A DNA stretch of 64,000 nucleotides from Kordia periserrulae (lineage in GTDB: Bacteria; Bacteroidota; Bacteroidia; Flavobacteriales; Flavobacteriaceae): positions 124,001 to 188,000 of the forward strand of contig NZ_QBKT01000006.1 of NCBI RefSeq assembly GCF_003054265.1, written 5' to 3'. A program made the position numbers and the translations under genes. Shown here piece after piece: positions 54,949-63,706 of the stretch (its first letter is position 1; each line of letters begins with the position of its first letter). The notes under the pieces were generated by a model. It did no database searches, had not been told where the DNA came from, and was given only the letters and a program-made list of their open reading frames with translations.

Positions 54949-57900
54949 TTATTGTACCGTAGTTTCTCCTACTACGTCGCTTCCAACGCCACTTTGTGTG
55001 CCGCCTATGAGCTCATCGCTTTGTACAATTGGATTGTCTGAGATTTGGTTTCCATTTTCGTCTACTACAGGATTTCCGTCAGTATCAAATCGTAACCAAT
55101 CGTCGCATTCGTCATTGCATGGTAATCCTTCTACATTGAGTCCGATAGCACCCGCTTGAATAACCGTTAACGAAGTTGGTACACGTGATTCCCACGTTTC
55201 TTCCACTACGCCTTCAGGATTGCGCAATTCTTCCACAATCGATACAAATTCTTCATCGCTTGGTGTTGGTACTTGTCCACCATTCCAAATTTGTCCTGTC
55301 GCCATATACCAGTTCACAGCTTCTTCAAATCCTGGACGAACGGTGAGGATAACACGTGCCATTCCACTTTGTAAAAAGGCTTTGAATAACGGATCGTCAT
55401 TTCGCACTTGATATAGTTTTGTCCATTTATCTTTTTTAGCCCAATAGAACGGATAGAAATAGTAGCTCATAATATTCCATTCAAACGCTTGTTCAAAGAA
55501 TTTTACTTTAGCAGCGTACTCGTCTAATGCTGGACTGGAATATTTAGGAACGACTTCAGATGCAGTAAGTCTGTTTTGTAACAAATCAAGTCCCATATTT
55601 TCATGACCTAATAAGTAGGCGATACAGTTTTTACGCAACACTGTACGTTCAACTTCGCGGAAGAATCCAGGATTGATCTTGATTTTTTCTTCGTTTTTCG
55701 TTTTTTGTGCAGCATATTTTTCTTCATACGCTGCCAAACGTGCTTCGTAGGCTTCAATAATAGCATTAAAAGTTTCTAACTGCCATGCTTCGTAGGCTTC
55801 AGGAAGTAATTTGCATTCTACCTTAAGGTTGAAAGCATACGCTCCCATATCCCAAGAAGCTACAGAAAAATCTAAGGAATTGATAATATTTTCATTTGGA
55901 AAATCACCGTCAATACTAATAGCACTTCCTTGATTTGCATTCATGGAGTGATCGTCTCCACCAATACTAATAGCACCTCGCATATACGTTGGACCATTAT
56001 CTTCACGATGCCCGTGCTCTGCAGTAAAAAATCCGCTATACTTGGATGCATAGTAATTTTCAGGAATTTCTACACTTTCATGTCCAGAGTGTGCCCATCT
56101 TCCAGAATTTTCAGTCATGTTACTTTCACTATACGATTTGGAAACGTATACAGTTTCAGCTGGCATTGGGTTAATTTCAGCATTATATATTGCTGCCCAA
56201 TGTTTTGAATTTGCTTTGGTAATGTCTGTATAATCTTTCATTTGTTGCAAAGCTGCTGCTTCGGTTCTTGGATCTACAGGTTTTACCAATAGGTCTTCAT
56301 TATCCGTAATTTCTATGGCTAATTCGTGGAAAGCAGCAGGTTCTGGAATCATAAATTCATACATCAAACGCTTGCCGTAGTTGAGGATTTTATTTTCGTA
56401 AATTTTATCAACCCAGCGATACACACCAGACACGTGTTTGTCTCCAGTTCGGTTATCAAAACCATGCGAAGTAGTTTCAGAGTATTCTTCTACAATTTTG
56501 GTAACACGTTCTTCACGTACTTTTTGAACCACTCTGTCTAAAGCTCTTTCTGTGAGTTCTTTAGCATGTGTAATGGCTTGACTTTCGGATTCTTCGGAAG
56601 AAGTATTTGTAGCAAAACTTGCGCTTGCATCTCCTCCCCAATTTTCTCCTCCCCAGCGAATCCCTGCACTTGCATTCATTGAGCGATCTTGCGCTGTCAT
56701 AGAAGCAATTTCTTGATTCATTTCAAAACGATCTGTAGACGTTGTTTCGGTAAGATTTTCTCTTTCAGTTTCGCTCGAAAAAGTGTCTGTAGTTTCTTGG
56801 CGACGTGTGCGTCTTACATCTTTTGATTTGTATTCACGCGCCATGATGTTTTCAATGTGTGAAACTTCTCCTGGCACATAACAACATACTTCTTGTTCTA
56901 CTTTGCGATAGTCGGCAATTCCCAAACGTTGAATTCCGTACACTACAGGCGCTTCTGTTGAAGCAGGTGCAGTTACACTTGGAGTTAATTCACCCAAATA
57001 ACATTTTAGTGTCAATCCTCCTACGCTTGTTTCATATATTTCTCCGTTGGAAAATTCAATAAGGATATCAACATCAACGGGATTTGTAAGATCAATACCA
57101 TCAGAACATAATACCAAAGCAACTTTCGATTCCATGTTGAATTCGGTAAAGTCTCTAAACGTTCCTTGTAAGCTGACATCAACATTTACATCAACTACAT
57201 CATACGAATTAGTAGGAACATTGATGGTAAGTAGAAAGTTATATAAAGTACTACCAATTTTTCTTCTAGGACATAAGCTATATGAGAAAGGAGCAATCGT
57301 AGCATTACTGTTTACAGGAACAGAAACACCACCAGGTAGTACTACTTCTGAAGACGTTAAATCGATATTGTCAAACAACTCATCAGTATTTGATTGAATA
57401 TCAATAGCAATGATATCTTCAATTTCTTGTAATGTTGTTACATTATTGGCTGCTTCAATATCTGTTAAAACTTGTAACGCAGGTGCACTTATTCTAGTGG
57501 TTAACGTACTTTTATCTAATTCATTTTCAAATGAAAAATCATACTCTGGAAGCGTCAAATTCGTATATTCTTTTACGACAGAAGTTTCTCCCGTATCAGG
57601 GTCGGTAACGACTCTTTCTGTTAAAGTAGCTGCTGCATAAGCGGCTTCAACAGCATCGTCATGCGTTTTTTGATAAGCAGCTTTGGCTCTAGCTCTTTCT
57701 GTGGTATATATTTTTTTAGCTTTGGCGATTTCTTTTGCAATAGCTTCTAGTTCCGTTACGTTTTGCTTTGCTGTAAGCGCATTCATTTCTTTTTTGAAAT
57801 GCTTTTCTGCTACTTTTGGCGTTCTTGGTTGCGTAGGCGAAACTTCATAACTGAATAATATTTTGTCAATCACAACTCTAGCTTGCGCTAGTTTTTGTAA

Positions 57901-58389
57901 ATCTTTTGCTGTGGCATCAACTTTTAATTGATTATCAAGAAAGAATTTTGCTACTAAATAGGATAGGAGTACATCTCTTAGATACGAATCACCCGAAGTA
58001 AGAATGTTGTAATGTAAATCATCCCAAATTTCTACCATATTAGGAATTGCAGCTCCTGTTTGATTGAAATCGTCTACTTTAGCGGTAAGCTCAGTAACCG
58101 TAAATTTTGATCTATTGGCAGTAAGCCAAGTTGCTAGTTCAAAAAAGTGTGAATTTGCAGTTTTTAAAGCAGCTTTTGAAGCATATACAGGCGTGTAGCC
58201 AGTAATAGCAGTTTCAATGGCTGTTTTTCTAGCTTCTGGTGTCGCTGCTTGTGTGGCAGGAGTAATAAATTCACTCGTTTCACTTGTTGGAAATTGTACA
58301 AATCCTAATGCTTTATCAGTCTCTCCAATAAGTTCTGGAGCGCGCATGGTGACGAATCTGTACAAGGTATTCTTGATGTTTTGTTTCAT
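54949..58389 (-). CDS. 1146-aa protein of unknown function
   Basis: 1146 aa, not recognised. There is no signal peptide. An Ala/Thr/Lys-rich helical N-terminal half (about 1-330) is followed by a beta region with Cys (about 335-500), a coiled segment rich in Ser/Thr/Glu (about 510-600), and a region with SHGFDNRTGDKHVSGVYRWVDK. A Trp/Tyr-rich part (YYFYPFYWAKKDKW) and an acidic C-terminus follow. It could be structural or a large secreted/injected protein. Its promoter element is shared with the holin/endopeptidase operon at 63.6 kb. Confidence 0.6.
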   Translation of the reverse strand: MKQNIKNTLYRFVTMRAPELIGETDKALGFVQFPTSETSEFITPATQAATPEARKTAIETAITGYTPVYASKAALKTANSHFFELATWLTANRSKFTVTELTAKVDDFNQTGAAIPNMVEIWDDLHYNILTSGDSYLRDVLLSYLVAKFFLDNQLKVDATAKDLQKLAQARVVIDKILFSYEVSPTQPRTPKVAEKHFKKEMNALTAKQNVTELEAIAKEIAKAKKIYTTERARAKAAYQKTHDDAVEAAYAAATLTERVVTDPDTGETSVVKEYTNLTLPEYDFSFENELDKSTLTTRISAPALQVLTDIEAANNVTTLQEIEDIIAIDIQSNTDELFDNIDLTSSEVVLPGGVSVPVNSNATIAPFSYSLCPRRKIGSTLYNFLLTINVPTNSYDVVDVNVDVSLQGTFRDFTEFNMESKVALVLCSDGIDLTNPVDVDILIEFSNGEIYETSVGGLTLKCYLGELTPSVTAPASTEAPVVYGIQRLGIADYRKVEQEVCCYVPGEVSHIENIMAREYKSKDVRRTRRQETTDTFSSETERENLTETTSTDRFEMNQEIASMTAQDRSMNASAGIRWGGENWGGDASASFATNTSSEESESQAITHAKELTERALDRVVQKVREERVTKIVEEYSETTSHGFDNRTGDKHVSGVYRWVDKIYENKILNYGKRLMYEFMIPEPAAFHELAIEITDNEDLLVKPVDPRTEAAALQQMKDYTDITKANSKHWAAIYNAEINPMPAETVYVSKSYSESNMTENSGRWAHSGHESVEIPENYYASKYSGFFTAEHGHREDNGPTYMRGAISIGGDDHSMNANQGSAISIDGDFPNENIINSLDFSVASWDMGAYAFNLKVECKLLPEAYEAWQLETFNAIIEAYEARLAAYEEKYAAQKTKNEEKIKINPGFFREVERTVLRKNCIAYLLGHENMGLDLLQNRLTASEVVPKYSSPALDEYAAKVKFFEQAFEWNIMSYYFYPFYWAKKDKWTKLYQVRNDDPLFKAFLQSGMARVILTVRPGFEEAVNWYMATGQIWNGGQVPTPSDEEFVSIVEELRNPEGVVEETWESRVPTSLTVIQAGAIGLNVEGLPCNDECDDWLRFDTDGNPVVDENGNQISDNPIVQSDELIGGTQSGVGSDVVGETTVQ

Positions 58390-58594
58390 CTTTTTAATTT
58401 TAATCGTTTAAATATGTTTGCATAAACTGTTGCCGCTTTTCTAATGACAGTGCTCCATTTTTGTACGATTAAAAACTAATTTTTGTACTACCTGTAATTC
58501 AATCAAATGTTTGAATTTTTTAGACAAAATAAAAAAGACTCGTATTTTTAGCCATTATTGCTTTACTTTGTAGCTTTGTGCTAAAATAATAACG

Positions 58595-58619
58595 CAAATA
58601 TATAACATATTACAATATA
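58595..58619 (-). promoter_or_regulatory. Shared promoter element, copy 1
   Basis: On the minus strand it holds the -7 box TATATTTG (58595-58602) and the upstream word TATATTGTAATATGTT. 24 of 25 bases match 63611-63635. It lies about 206 bases before the ATG of the 1146-aa gene. Confidence 0.6.
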
Positions 58620-58682
58620 TTAAAATCATTTTACAATATTTTATGTAAAATGTTCCCGTAGTTTCTATTTTATACTATTTTT

Positions 58683-59126
58683 ATGCTAACAATCACTGTA
58701 AAACCTTTTGAAACCTTGACTATTGACGAATTGTATGATGTACTGCAACTGCGAAGCGAAGTTTTTGTGGTAGAACAAGATTGTGTGTATCAAGATATGG
58801 ATGGGAAAGATAGAAAAGCACTGCACGTTATCGGGAGTGATGAAAATGGAAAGATTGTTGCCTACACGCGCCTGTTTGAGGCTGGCGATTATTTTGAGAA
58901 CGCTAGTATTGGTAGAGTAGTGGTTTCAAAAGAGGCACGTGCGTTTGGCTACGGACACGAAATTATGAAAGCCTCTATTGCAGCAATTAAAACATATTAT
59001 CACACAGAAGCCATTAAAATTTCGGCACAAACCTATTTGCGAAAGTTTTACAACGCGCACGGATTTACACAAATAGGAACCGAATACCTTGAAGATGGAA
59101 TTCCGCACATTGCTATGATTCGATAA
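58683..59126 (+). CDS. GNAT-family acetyltransferase, ElaA-like
   Basis: 147 aa. The N-terminal QLRSEVFVVEQDCVYQDMDG is the ElaA signature, with the acetyl-CoA loop (SIGRVVVSKEARAFGYGHEIM) and a C-terminal LEDGIPHIAMIR. The acceptor is unknown. It converges with the S41 protease gene (6-base gap). Confidence 0.9.
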   Translation: MLTITVKPFETLTIDELYDVLQLRSEVFVVEQDCVYQDMDGKDRKALHVIGSDENGKIVAYTRLFEAGDYFENASIGRVVVSKEARAFGYGHEIMKASIAAIKTYYHTEAIKISAQTYLRKFYNAHGFTQIGTEYLEDGIPHIAMIR

Positions 59127-59132
59127 GTTTTT

Positions 59133-60770
59133 CTAGTTCAAAATACGATTGTATTCACTTTTGTTTGCTAATACTTCCGTTGCTTTTTTGATAGCTTCGT
59201 CATGCGTAAGTTGATATTCGTACAAGCCTTCTCGATAGAAATAACGCTTTAAAATTTCGTTTTGAAGTTCTACTTCAATTTGCTCTTTATACGTGTCTAA
59301 AGCGTCTAATTTGCTTTGTTGGATAGATTTCAATAGTTCTTTGTATTCTTTCGAAACCTCGTTGCCGAAATCAGTTGCTTCTTTGGTACTCATGATTTTT
59401 TTGAGTTCTCTTTCAGTATTGGTTTCGTAAAAATCCATGCTAGAAGCTTCCATACTTTCTTTGAACGCTTCGTAATCAATCGCATCTGCAGAGAAATCGT
59501 TCATTGTAGCAAATGAATTTTTGTTGTAGTATTCGGTTGCGTAATCAAAAACAGCTAAGTTTCCAACTAAGGCACGTGTAAAATCACTTGTTTTTTGAGA
59601 CGCAATTACAATATCAGGGTTGATTCCGCCGCCATCATACACCGTTCTTCCTTTTTTCGTTTTAAACGCATTATAATCTTTCTCGCTCGTGCGAACAGCA
59701 TTTCCATTTTCGTCTCTATTCCAATAATCCAACGCTTGAATACAACGCCCGGAAGGTGTATAATATCTGGAAATAGTGACTTTTAACTGTGTTCCGTAGG
59801 TCAGTTTTTTGGGTTGTTGTACCAAGCCTTTTCCAAAACTGCGCGCGCCAATAACAACAGCTCTATCTAAATCTTGCAAGGCTCCAGAAACAATTTCGCT
59901 AGCAGAAGCACTTTTTCCATTCACTAAAACAACCAACGGAATTTCTGTATCTACAGGTTGTTTTCTTGTTTTATACGTTCTGTTGTATTTTTTTACTTTC
60001 GATTTTGTAGTAACGATTACTTCGCCTTTTGGCACAAATAAGTTGACAATATCAATAGATTCTCGTAACAATCCGCCAGGATTTCCGCGTAAATCGAGTA
60101 CAATGCGTTCAGCGCCGTCTTCTTTCAAACGCTCTAAAGCATCTTTGGTTTGCGCGCTTGCTTTTTTATTGAATTTTGCTAAGACAATATAACCCGTTTT
60201 ATCATCAATCATTTTATAAAAAGGAACCGCGTCAACTTCTACTTTGCTTCGTGTCAATTCCGTTTCGTATTCTTTTCCTTGACGTTTGTACACGATATTT
60301 ATTTTGCTATTGGCAGCACCTTTTAACAATTCGCCTGTATCTTCTTTAAAATTGGCAACAACGATATCGTCAATTTTAATGATTTCATCGCCAGCTTTCA
60401 ACCCCGCTTTGTCTGCTGGATATCCTTTATAAGGCTCAATAATGGTGATTTTATTGTTATTTCTACGGACAGAAGCACCAATTCCTGAGTATTCACCTGC
60501 GTTTCTGATTTTGGCAGCTTCTACATCTTGTTCGTTGTAGAATTTTGTGTACGGATCTAAATCGTTCAGCATTTCTTTAATGGCATCATCCATCAATTCT
60601 GCTGGATTGGTTTCGTCAACATAATTCATGTTTAATTGTTTAAACATGGTCGTGAAAATTTCAATTTGCTTGGCAATTTCAAAGAAATCACTTTTAAATC
60701 CGACCGCACCAAATAAAATCATGATTGCCAATACAGGAATAATAATTCGTTTTTTTAACAGTTTTTTCAT
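59133..60770 (-). CDS. S41-family C-terminal processing protease
   Basis: 545 aa. One N-terminal membrane helix (about 9-25) anchors it. A PDZ domain (about 85-170) precedes the S41 core with the catalytic Ser in GKSASASEIVSGALQD and Lys in SFGKGLVQQP. A C-terminal helical tail of about 150 residues follows. It cleaves C-terminal tails in the periplasm. It is downstream of rnpA (about 40 bases) on the same strand. Confidence 0.94.
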   Translation of the reverse strand: MKKLLKKRIIIPVLAIMILFGAVGFKSDFFEIAKQIEIFTTMFKQLNMNYVDETNPAELMDDAIKEMLNDLDPYTKFYNEQDVEAAKIRNAGEYSGIGASVRRNNNKITIIEPYKGYPADKAGLKAGDEIIKIDDIVVANFKEDTGELLKGAANSKINIVYKRQGKEYETELTRSKVEVDAVPFYKMIDDKTGYIVLAKFNKKASAQTKDALERLKEDGAERIVLDLRGNPGGLLRESIDIVNLFVPKGEVIVTTKSKVKKYNRTYKTRKQPVDTEIPLVVLVNGKSASASEIVSGALQDLDRAVVIGARSFGKGLVQQPKKLTYGTQLKVTISRYYTPSGRCIQALDYWNRDENGNAVRTSEKDYNAFKTKKGRTVYDGGGINPDIVIASQKTSDFTRALVGNLAVFDYATEYYNKNSFATMNDFSADAIDYEAFKESMEASSMDFYETNTERELKKIMSTKEATDFGNEVSKEYKELLKSIQQSKLDALDTYKEQIEVELQNEILKRYFYREGLYEYQLTHDEAIKKATEVLANKSEYNRILN

Positions 60771-60812
60771 CTTTTTACTTCATTAATAGTTCGCAAGCTT
60801 CTTTTTGTATAA

Positions 60813-61205
60813 CTAGTTTTCAAGCGTGTTTGTTGCATCAATTTTTTCAATAAATTTTTCCAACAATCGAGTCATTGAAGCATCTATTTCTTCAAATGTA
60901 GGTTCTTGTTTTCCAATATACAAAAACATAAAAGCATAGGATGTTGATATTCTGTTAAAAACCTCATTTTTGTGCAAACGGTAGGCTTCTCGCATCAATC
61001 TTTTGATATGATTGCGCGTTACGGCTTTTTTAAAACGTCTTTTAGCCACAGAAACACCAGCTTGTACGGGAACATTTTTTGGCAAATCGGTTGCAATAAA
61101 AACAAGTCGCAACGGAAATTTTGTTACGGCTGCTCCTTCGCTAAAAAGAAGTTCCACGCACTTTTTACTTTTCAATTTTTCTTCTTTCGGAAAACGATAG
61201 TTCAT
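60813..61205 (-). CDS. rnpA: Ribonuclease P protein component
   Basis: 130 aa from the ATG at 61203-61205, giving MNYRFPKEEKLKSKKCVELLF. The frame is open 97 codons further upstream, but this covers the divergent 61279 gene in antisense. RNR-type motif FKKAVTRNHIKRLMREAYR. It binds the RNase P RNA for tRNA 5' processing. No rpmH or RNase P RNA gene is in the window. Confidence 0.93.
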   Translation of the reverse strand: MNYRFPKEEKLKSKKCVELLFSEGAAVTKFPLRLVFIATDLPKNVPVQAGVSVAKRRFKKAVTRNHIKRLMREAYRLHKNEVFNRISTSYAFMFLYIGKQEPTFEEIDASMTRLLEKFIEKIDATNTLEN

Positions 61206-61278
61206 GTATATGTATTGAATCTCGGTAAAAATAGAAAATAAGATTGTAATTTGTATCTTTATAAGAGATTGACCGCAG

Positions 61279-61590
61279 ATGAAAAAAGTAAACTTAGAAC
61301 GGTATTTTAAATTATTCACCAATGACGAGGCGGAAATTTTTTTTGACAATGCATTGAAACAACAACAAATTGATTTTGTAAAAAGAGACATTCCCGATTC
61401 AAAGTTTACAGAGTATTTTTTCAATGAAAAGGACTTGCCTTTTGTAGAGCATGTGAATGAATGCTTGAAGGAGAAAGAATCAGAAGAAACGCTCAATACC
61501 TTGGAAAAATTTAAAAGAAAACCTTTTGTGTTTGAATTTTTAACATTCGTATTAATTCTGCTAATAATTTTGTTATTGTTTTCAATTTGA
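61279..61590 (+). CDS. Small membrane-anchored protein, DUF2007-like front
   Basis: 103 aa. A charged alpha/beta N-terminus (KKVNLERYFKLFTNDEAEIF) precedes one C-terminal helix (about 84-101, FEFLTFVLILLIILLLF). No family is certain. Divergent from rnpA, 73 bases apart. Confidence 0.6.
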   Translation: MKKVNLERYFKLFTNDEAEIFFDNALKQQQIDFVKRDIPDSKFTEYFFNEKDLPFVEHVNECLKEKESEETLNTLEKFKRKPFVFEFLTFVLILLIILLLFSI

Positions 61591-61603
61591 AGTAATTATA
61601 TAA

Positions 61604-61795
61604 CTATTTTCTTCTTCTCCTAATTCCTTTACGATGTATATGTAGTTGTAAGGCATTTTCTTGAACCATACTTATTTGCGGTTCAAGGGTTACTTCATTA
61701 TCACTTTCGCAGGCTTTCAGCAATGTACTATACCAAAGCAAAAGTGCTATCATAATTAGTAATATTCGATCGGTTGATAAATGTATTTTTTTCAT
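61604..61795 (-). CDS. Short membrane/lipoprotein-like peptide
   Basis: 63 aa. An N-terminal helix (about 9-27, LLIMIALLLWYSTLLKAC) ends in a possible lipobox Cys, then a short polar tail ending in an Arg-rich GIRRRRK. It lies beyond the terminator of the holin operon, so its link to that operon is unclear; an outer spanin-like role is possible but not shown. Confidence 0.4.
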   Translation of the reverse strand: MKKIHLSTDRILLIMIALLLWYSTLLKACESDNEVTLEPQISMVQENALQLHIHRKGIRRRRK

Positions 61796-61807
61796 GATTT
61801 TTACAGG

Positions 61808-61840
61808 TAAAAAAGAGCCTTTGCTTATAACAAAGGCTCT
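61808..61840 (-). terminator. Terminator of the endopeptidase/holin operon
   Basis: AGAGCCTTTG / CAAAGGCTCT perfect 10-bp stem with a 7-base loop and a T6 tail on the minus strand, 29 bases past the tail-fibre-like stop. Confidence 0.85.
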
Positions 61841-61868
61841 GTAATTATTCTACAATATTGGGTGAAAA

Positions 61869-62468
61869 TTATTGGTAGAAATACATTGATTTTAAACCAA
61901 TGTATGCTTCTCCACTGTGTTTATCGTCCATATCTAATATGATTCCATAAATTACAGGTGTTTTAGGAATTTCGACACTTACACCGCCGTTATCAAACTG
62001 GCTTTCGGTATATTGTTCTAAATCTCCACTAAATAATACATCTGTCATTTCTGGAACAATGGTTCCATGTGTGGTAGTATACATCATTTTTTCAGTCATA
62101 CCATACATTCTACAGGTTTTAATACCTCCTTTTGGAAGAGCATTTTGTCCTGCGTTAATATAGGTAAATCTAGTAATGCTACATGGGTTTTTAAAGTAAA
62201 TACACAAACGTTGATTTGTTGTTTGCCCTGATTCACTTAACCAAAGATAATTGGTGGCAGCTTCTTTTTGCAAAGGTCTATCAATGAAAGGTGAAGTTGC
62301 ATGATACACAGCTGAATTTGAATAGGTTGATGTTGCTTCTGCTGTATGAACTGGTACAGGAAATAGATTAACATGCACCAAGCTATCTAGCAGATTTTCA
62401 TACTGTCCTTGCGTTGGTTTGTCACCAGTTTCAAAATAAGATTTTAATGTGTCTAATGTTTGTTTCAT
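61869..62468 (-). CDS. Phage tail-fibre-like protein
   Basis: 199 aa. MKQTLDTLKSYFETGDKPTQ and the following QYENLLDSLV match the FxxGDxPTxxQFxxLIDS motif seen at the N-termini of Bacteroidetes phage tail-fibre-type proteins. The C-terminal half is beta-rich, of the carbohydrate-binding kind. It overlaps the holin gene by 4 bases (ATGA) and ends the operon. Confidence 0.6.
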   Translation of the reverse strand: MKQTLDTLKSYFETGDKPTQGQYENLLDSLVHVNLFPVPVHTAEATSTYSNSAVYHATSPFIDRPLQKEAATNYLWLSESGQTTNQRLCIYFKNPCSITRFTYINAGQNALPKGGIKTCRMYGMTEKMMYTTTHGTIVPEMTDVLFSGDLEQYTESQFDNGGVSVEIPKTPVIYGIILDMDDKHSGEAYIGLKSMYFYQ

Positions 62469-62905
62469 TTTTTCTGTTTTTTTTGATCGTTTTCGGAATC
62501 ATTAACAAGATGATCTATGGTTTCTTTTAAATCGTTAAAAGACCTTTTTTTGATTAAATTCACCAAAGCCTTAAACGGATCAATACCATAAATAGCGTTA
62601 AAATTTTCCATAATGGATTTAATTTCAGCAATTGCTATAAATCCAGCAATAATGCGCATAAACGGAACTTCATTTACAATGTATTTTTCTAATAAAAAAG
62701 CAGACAATACCACTAAATTATAAATGAAAAATTTCGAAATCGTATTTCCGATACGTTCACCTGAAATTGGAATTTTTTTCTTAATACCCGCATACGACTC
62801 TGTGATGAAGTGAACAGCAATTAAAAAAGCAACAGTTAACATCACAGAAATAGTAGGAGCAATTAAGGCAAACAACCAAAATAGGTATGGTTTAAACTTT
62901 TCCAT
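62465..62905 (-). CDS. Phage holin-family protein
   Basis: 146 aa. Four hydrophobic helices within about 8-110 followed by a charged cytoplasmic tail (KKRSFNDLKETIDHLVNDSEN). This matches the phage_holin_4-type family of Bacteroidetes. It would form membrane lesions or carry the muralytic partner out. It overlaps the endopeptidase gene by 14 bases. Confidence 0.8.
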   Translation of the reverse strand: MEKFKPYLFWLFALIAPTISVMLTVAFLIAVHFITESYAGIKKKIPISGERIGNTISKFFIYNLVVLSAFLLEKYIVNEVPFMRIIAGFIAIAEIKSIMENFNAIYGIDPFKALVNLIKKRSFNDLKETIDHLVNDSENDQKKQKK

Positions 62906-63365
62906 CTTTTTCTAGTTTCCTATAGTCTAATACCCTGTTTTTAGGATAGGCTTTGATAGAAACTCTATTATTTTGATTGCCTCCTAAAATGTACACATAT
63001 CGCTTTGTTTGCTTTACAAAAAAACCGACATGACCTTTCCAACTACTAGGAGAATCGCGCCATAGGACAACAATATCTCCTTGTTTGGGCGATGCGGTCG
63101 ATTCACCAACATTCAACCAACTTCTAGCGTTTAATTTTCCGCTATATGTATAATTTTCCGTTTTAGCAACCCAATTCGCAAATGCACTACACCAAGCAGT
63201 TTCATCATGTAGTTTGCTACCATCAAATCCTAAAATTTCAAAATATCGTATAATTTGGGGATTATCTGCCTTACCATCAACTTCCGTAACTCCGTATTGA
63301 GATAACGCCTTTTGAATTAAGCTCATAGTTTCAATTTTTTTTAATATTTGGCGATACTTCTCCAT
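62892..63365 (-). CDS. TIGR02594-family peptidoglycan endopeptidase
   Basis: 157 aa. NlpC/P60/CHAP-like fold. The catalytic Cys is in ETAWCSAFANWVAK (near residue 57), the His in WKGHVGFFVKQ (near 115), with GDIVVLWR between. Residues 14 onward (MSLIQKALSQYGVTEVDGK) give an alternative shorter start. First gene of the holin/tail-fibre operon. An endolysin-type role is likely. Confidence 0.8.
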   Translation of the reverse strand: MEKYRQILKKIETMSLIQKALSQYGVTEVDGKADNPQIIRYFEILGFDGSKLHDETAWCSAFANWVAKTENYTYSGKLNARSWLNVGESTASPKQGDIVVLWRDSPSSWKGHVGFFVKQTKRYVYILGGNQNNRVSIKAYPKNRVLDYRKLEKDGKV

Positions 63366-63706
63366 TTTTATCGTTTTAAAAGAGAGTAAAAAGTATTGCC
63401 TTCGCTACTGAACAATCAGTGCGTGGTTTATATATTCATGAAAATGTTGGAATTTAATTTGAGAATAAAAAACTTAGATTAGATGCAACTTTCTTTTTAT
63501 ATTTTTCTTAACCAGAATAAGGCTTTGCATACTTTTAAGATTCTTCTCAACAGTGTATTTTAATATACGAATCGTACAAAATGATGTACTGTTCATTAGA
63601 AAAGCGAGTTCAAATATAAAACATATTACAATATAAAACAAACATATTACAAAATTATTTTTAATTTTTCTGCTTTTTGTTTGAATACGTTATTTTACAG
63701 GTAAAT
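63366..63706. other. Long 5' leader and spacer of the endopeptidase operon
   Basis: 341 AT-rich bases. They hold the shared promoter copy at 63611-63635 and, next to it, a second AACATATTAC word (63640-63649). No CDS was recognised. Confidence 0.5.
63611..63635 (-). promoter_or_regulatory. Shared promoter element, copy 2
   Basis: TATATTTG (63611-63618, minus strand) with the upstream TATATTGTAATATGTT, one mismatch from 58595-58619. It lies about 246 bases before the endopeptidase ATG. Confidence 0.6.

Noticed and set aside
55180-55200. ACACGTGA as a fourth parS site
   Set aside because: It has only the CACGTG centre and lacks the GTTCCAC/GTGGAAC arms.
61206-61496. 97-codon upstream extension of rnpA
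   Set aside because: It is antisense to the divergent gene at 61279-61590 and unlike any rnpA N-terminus.
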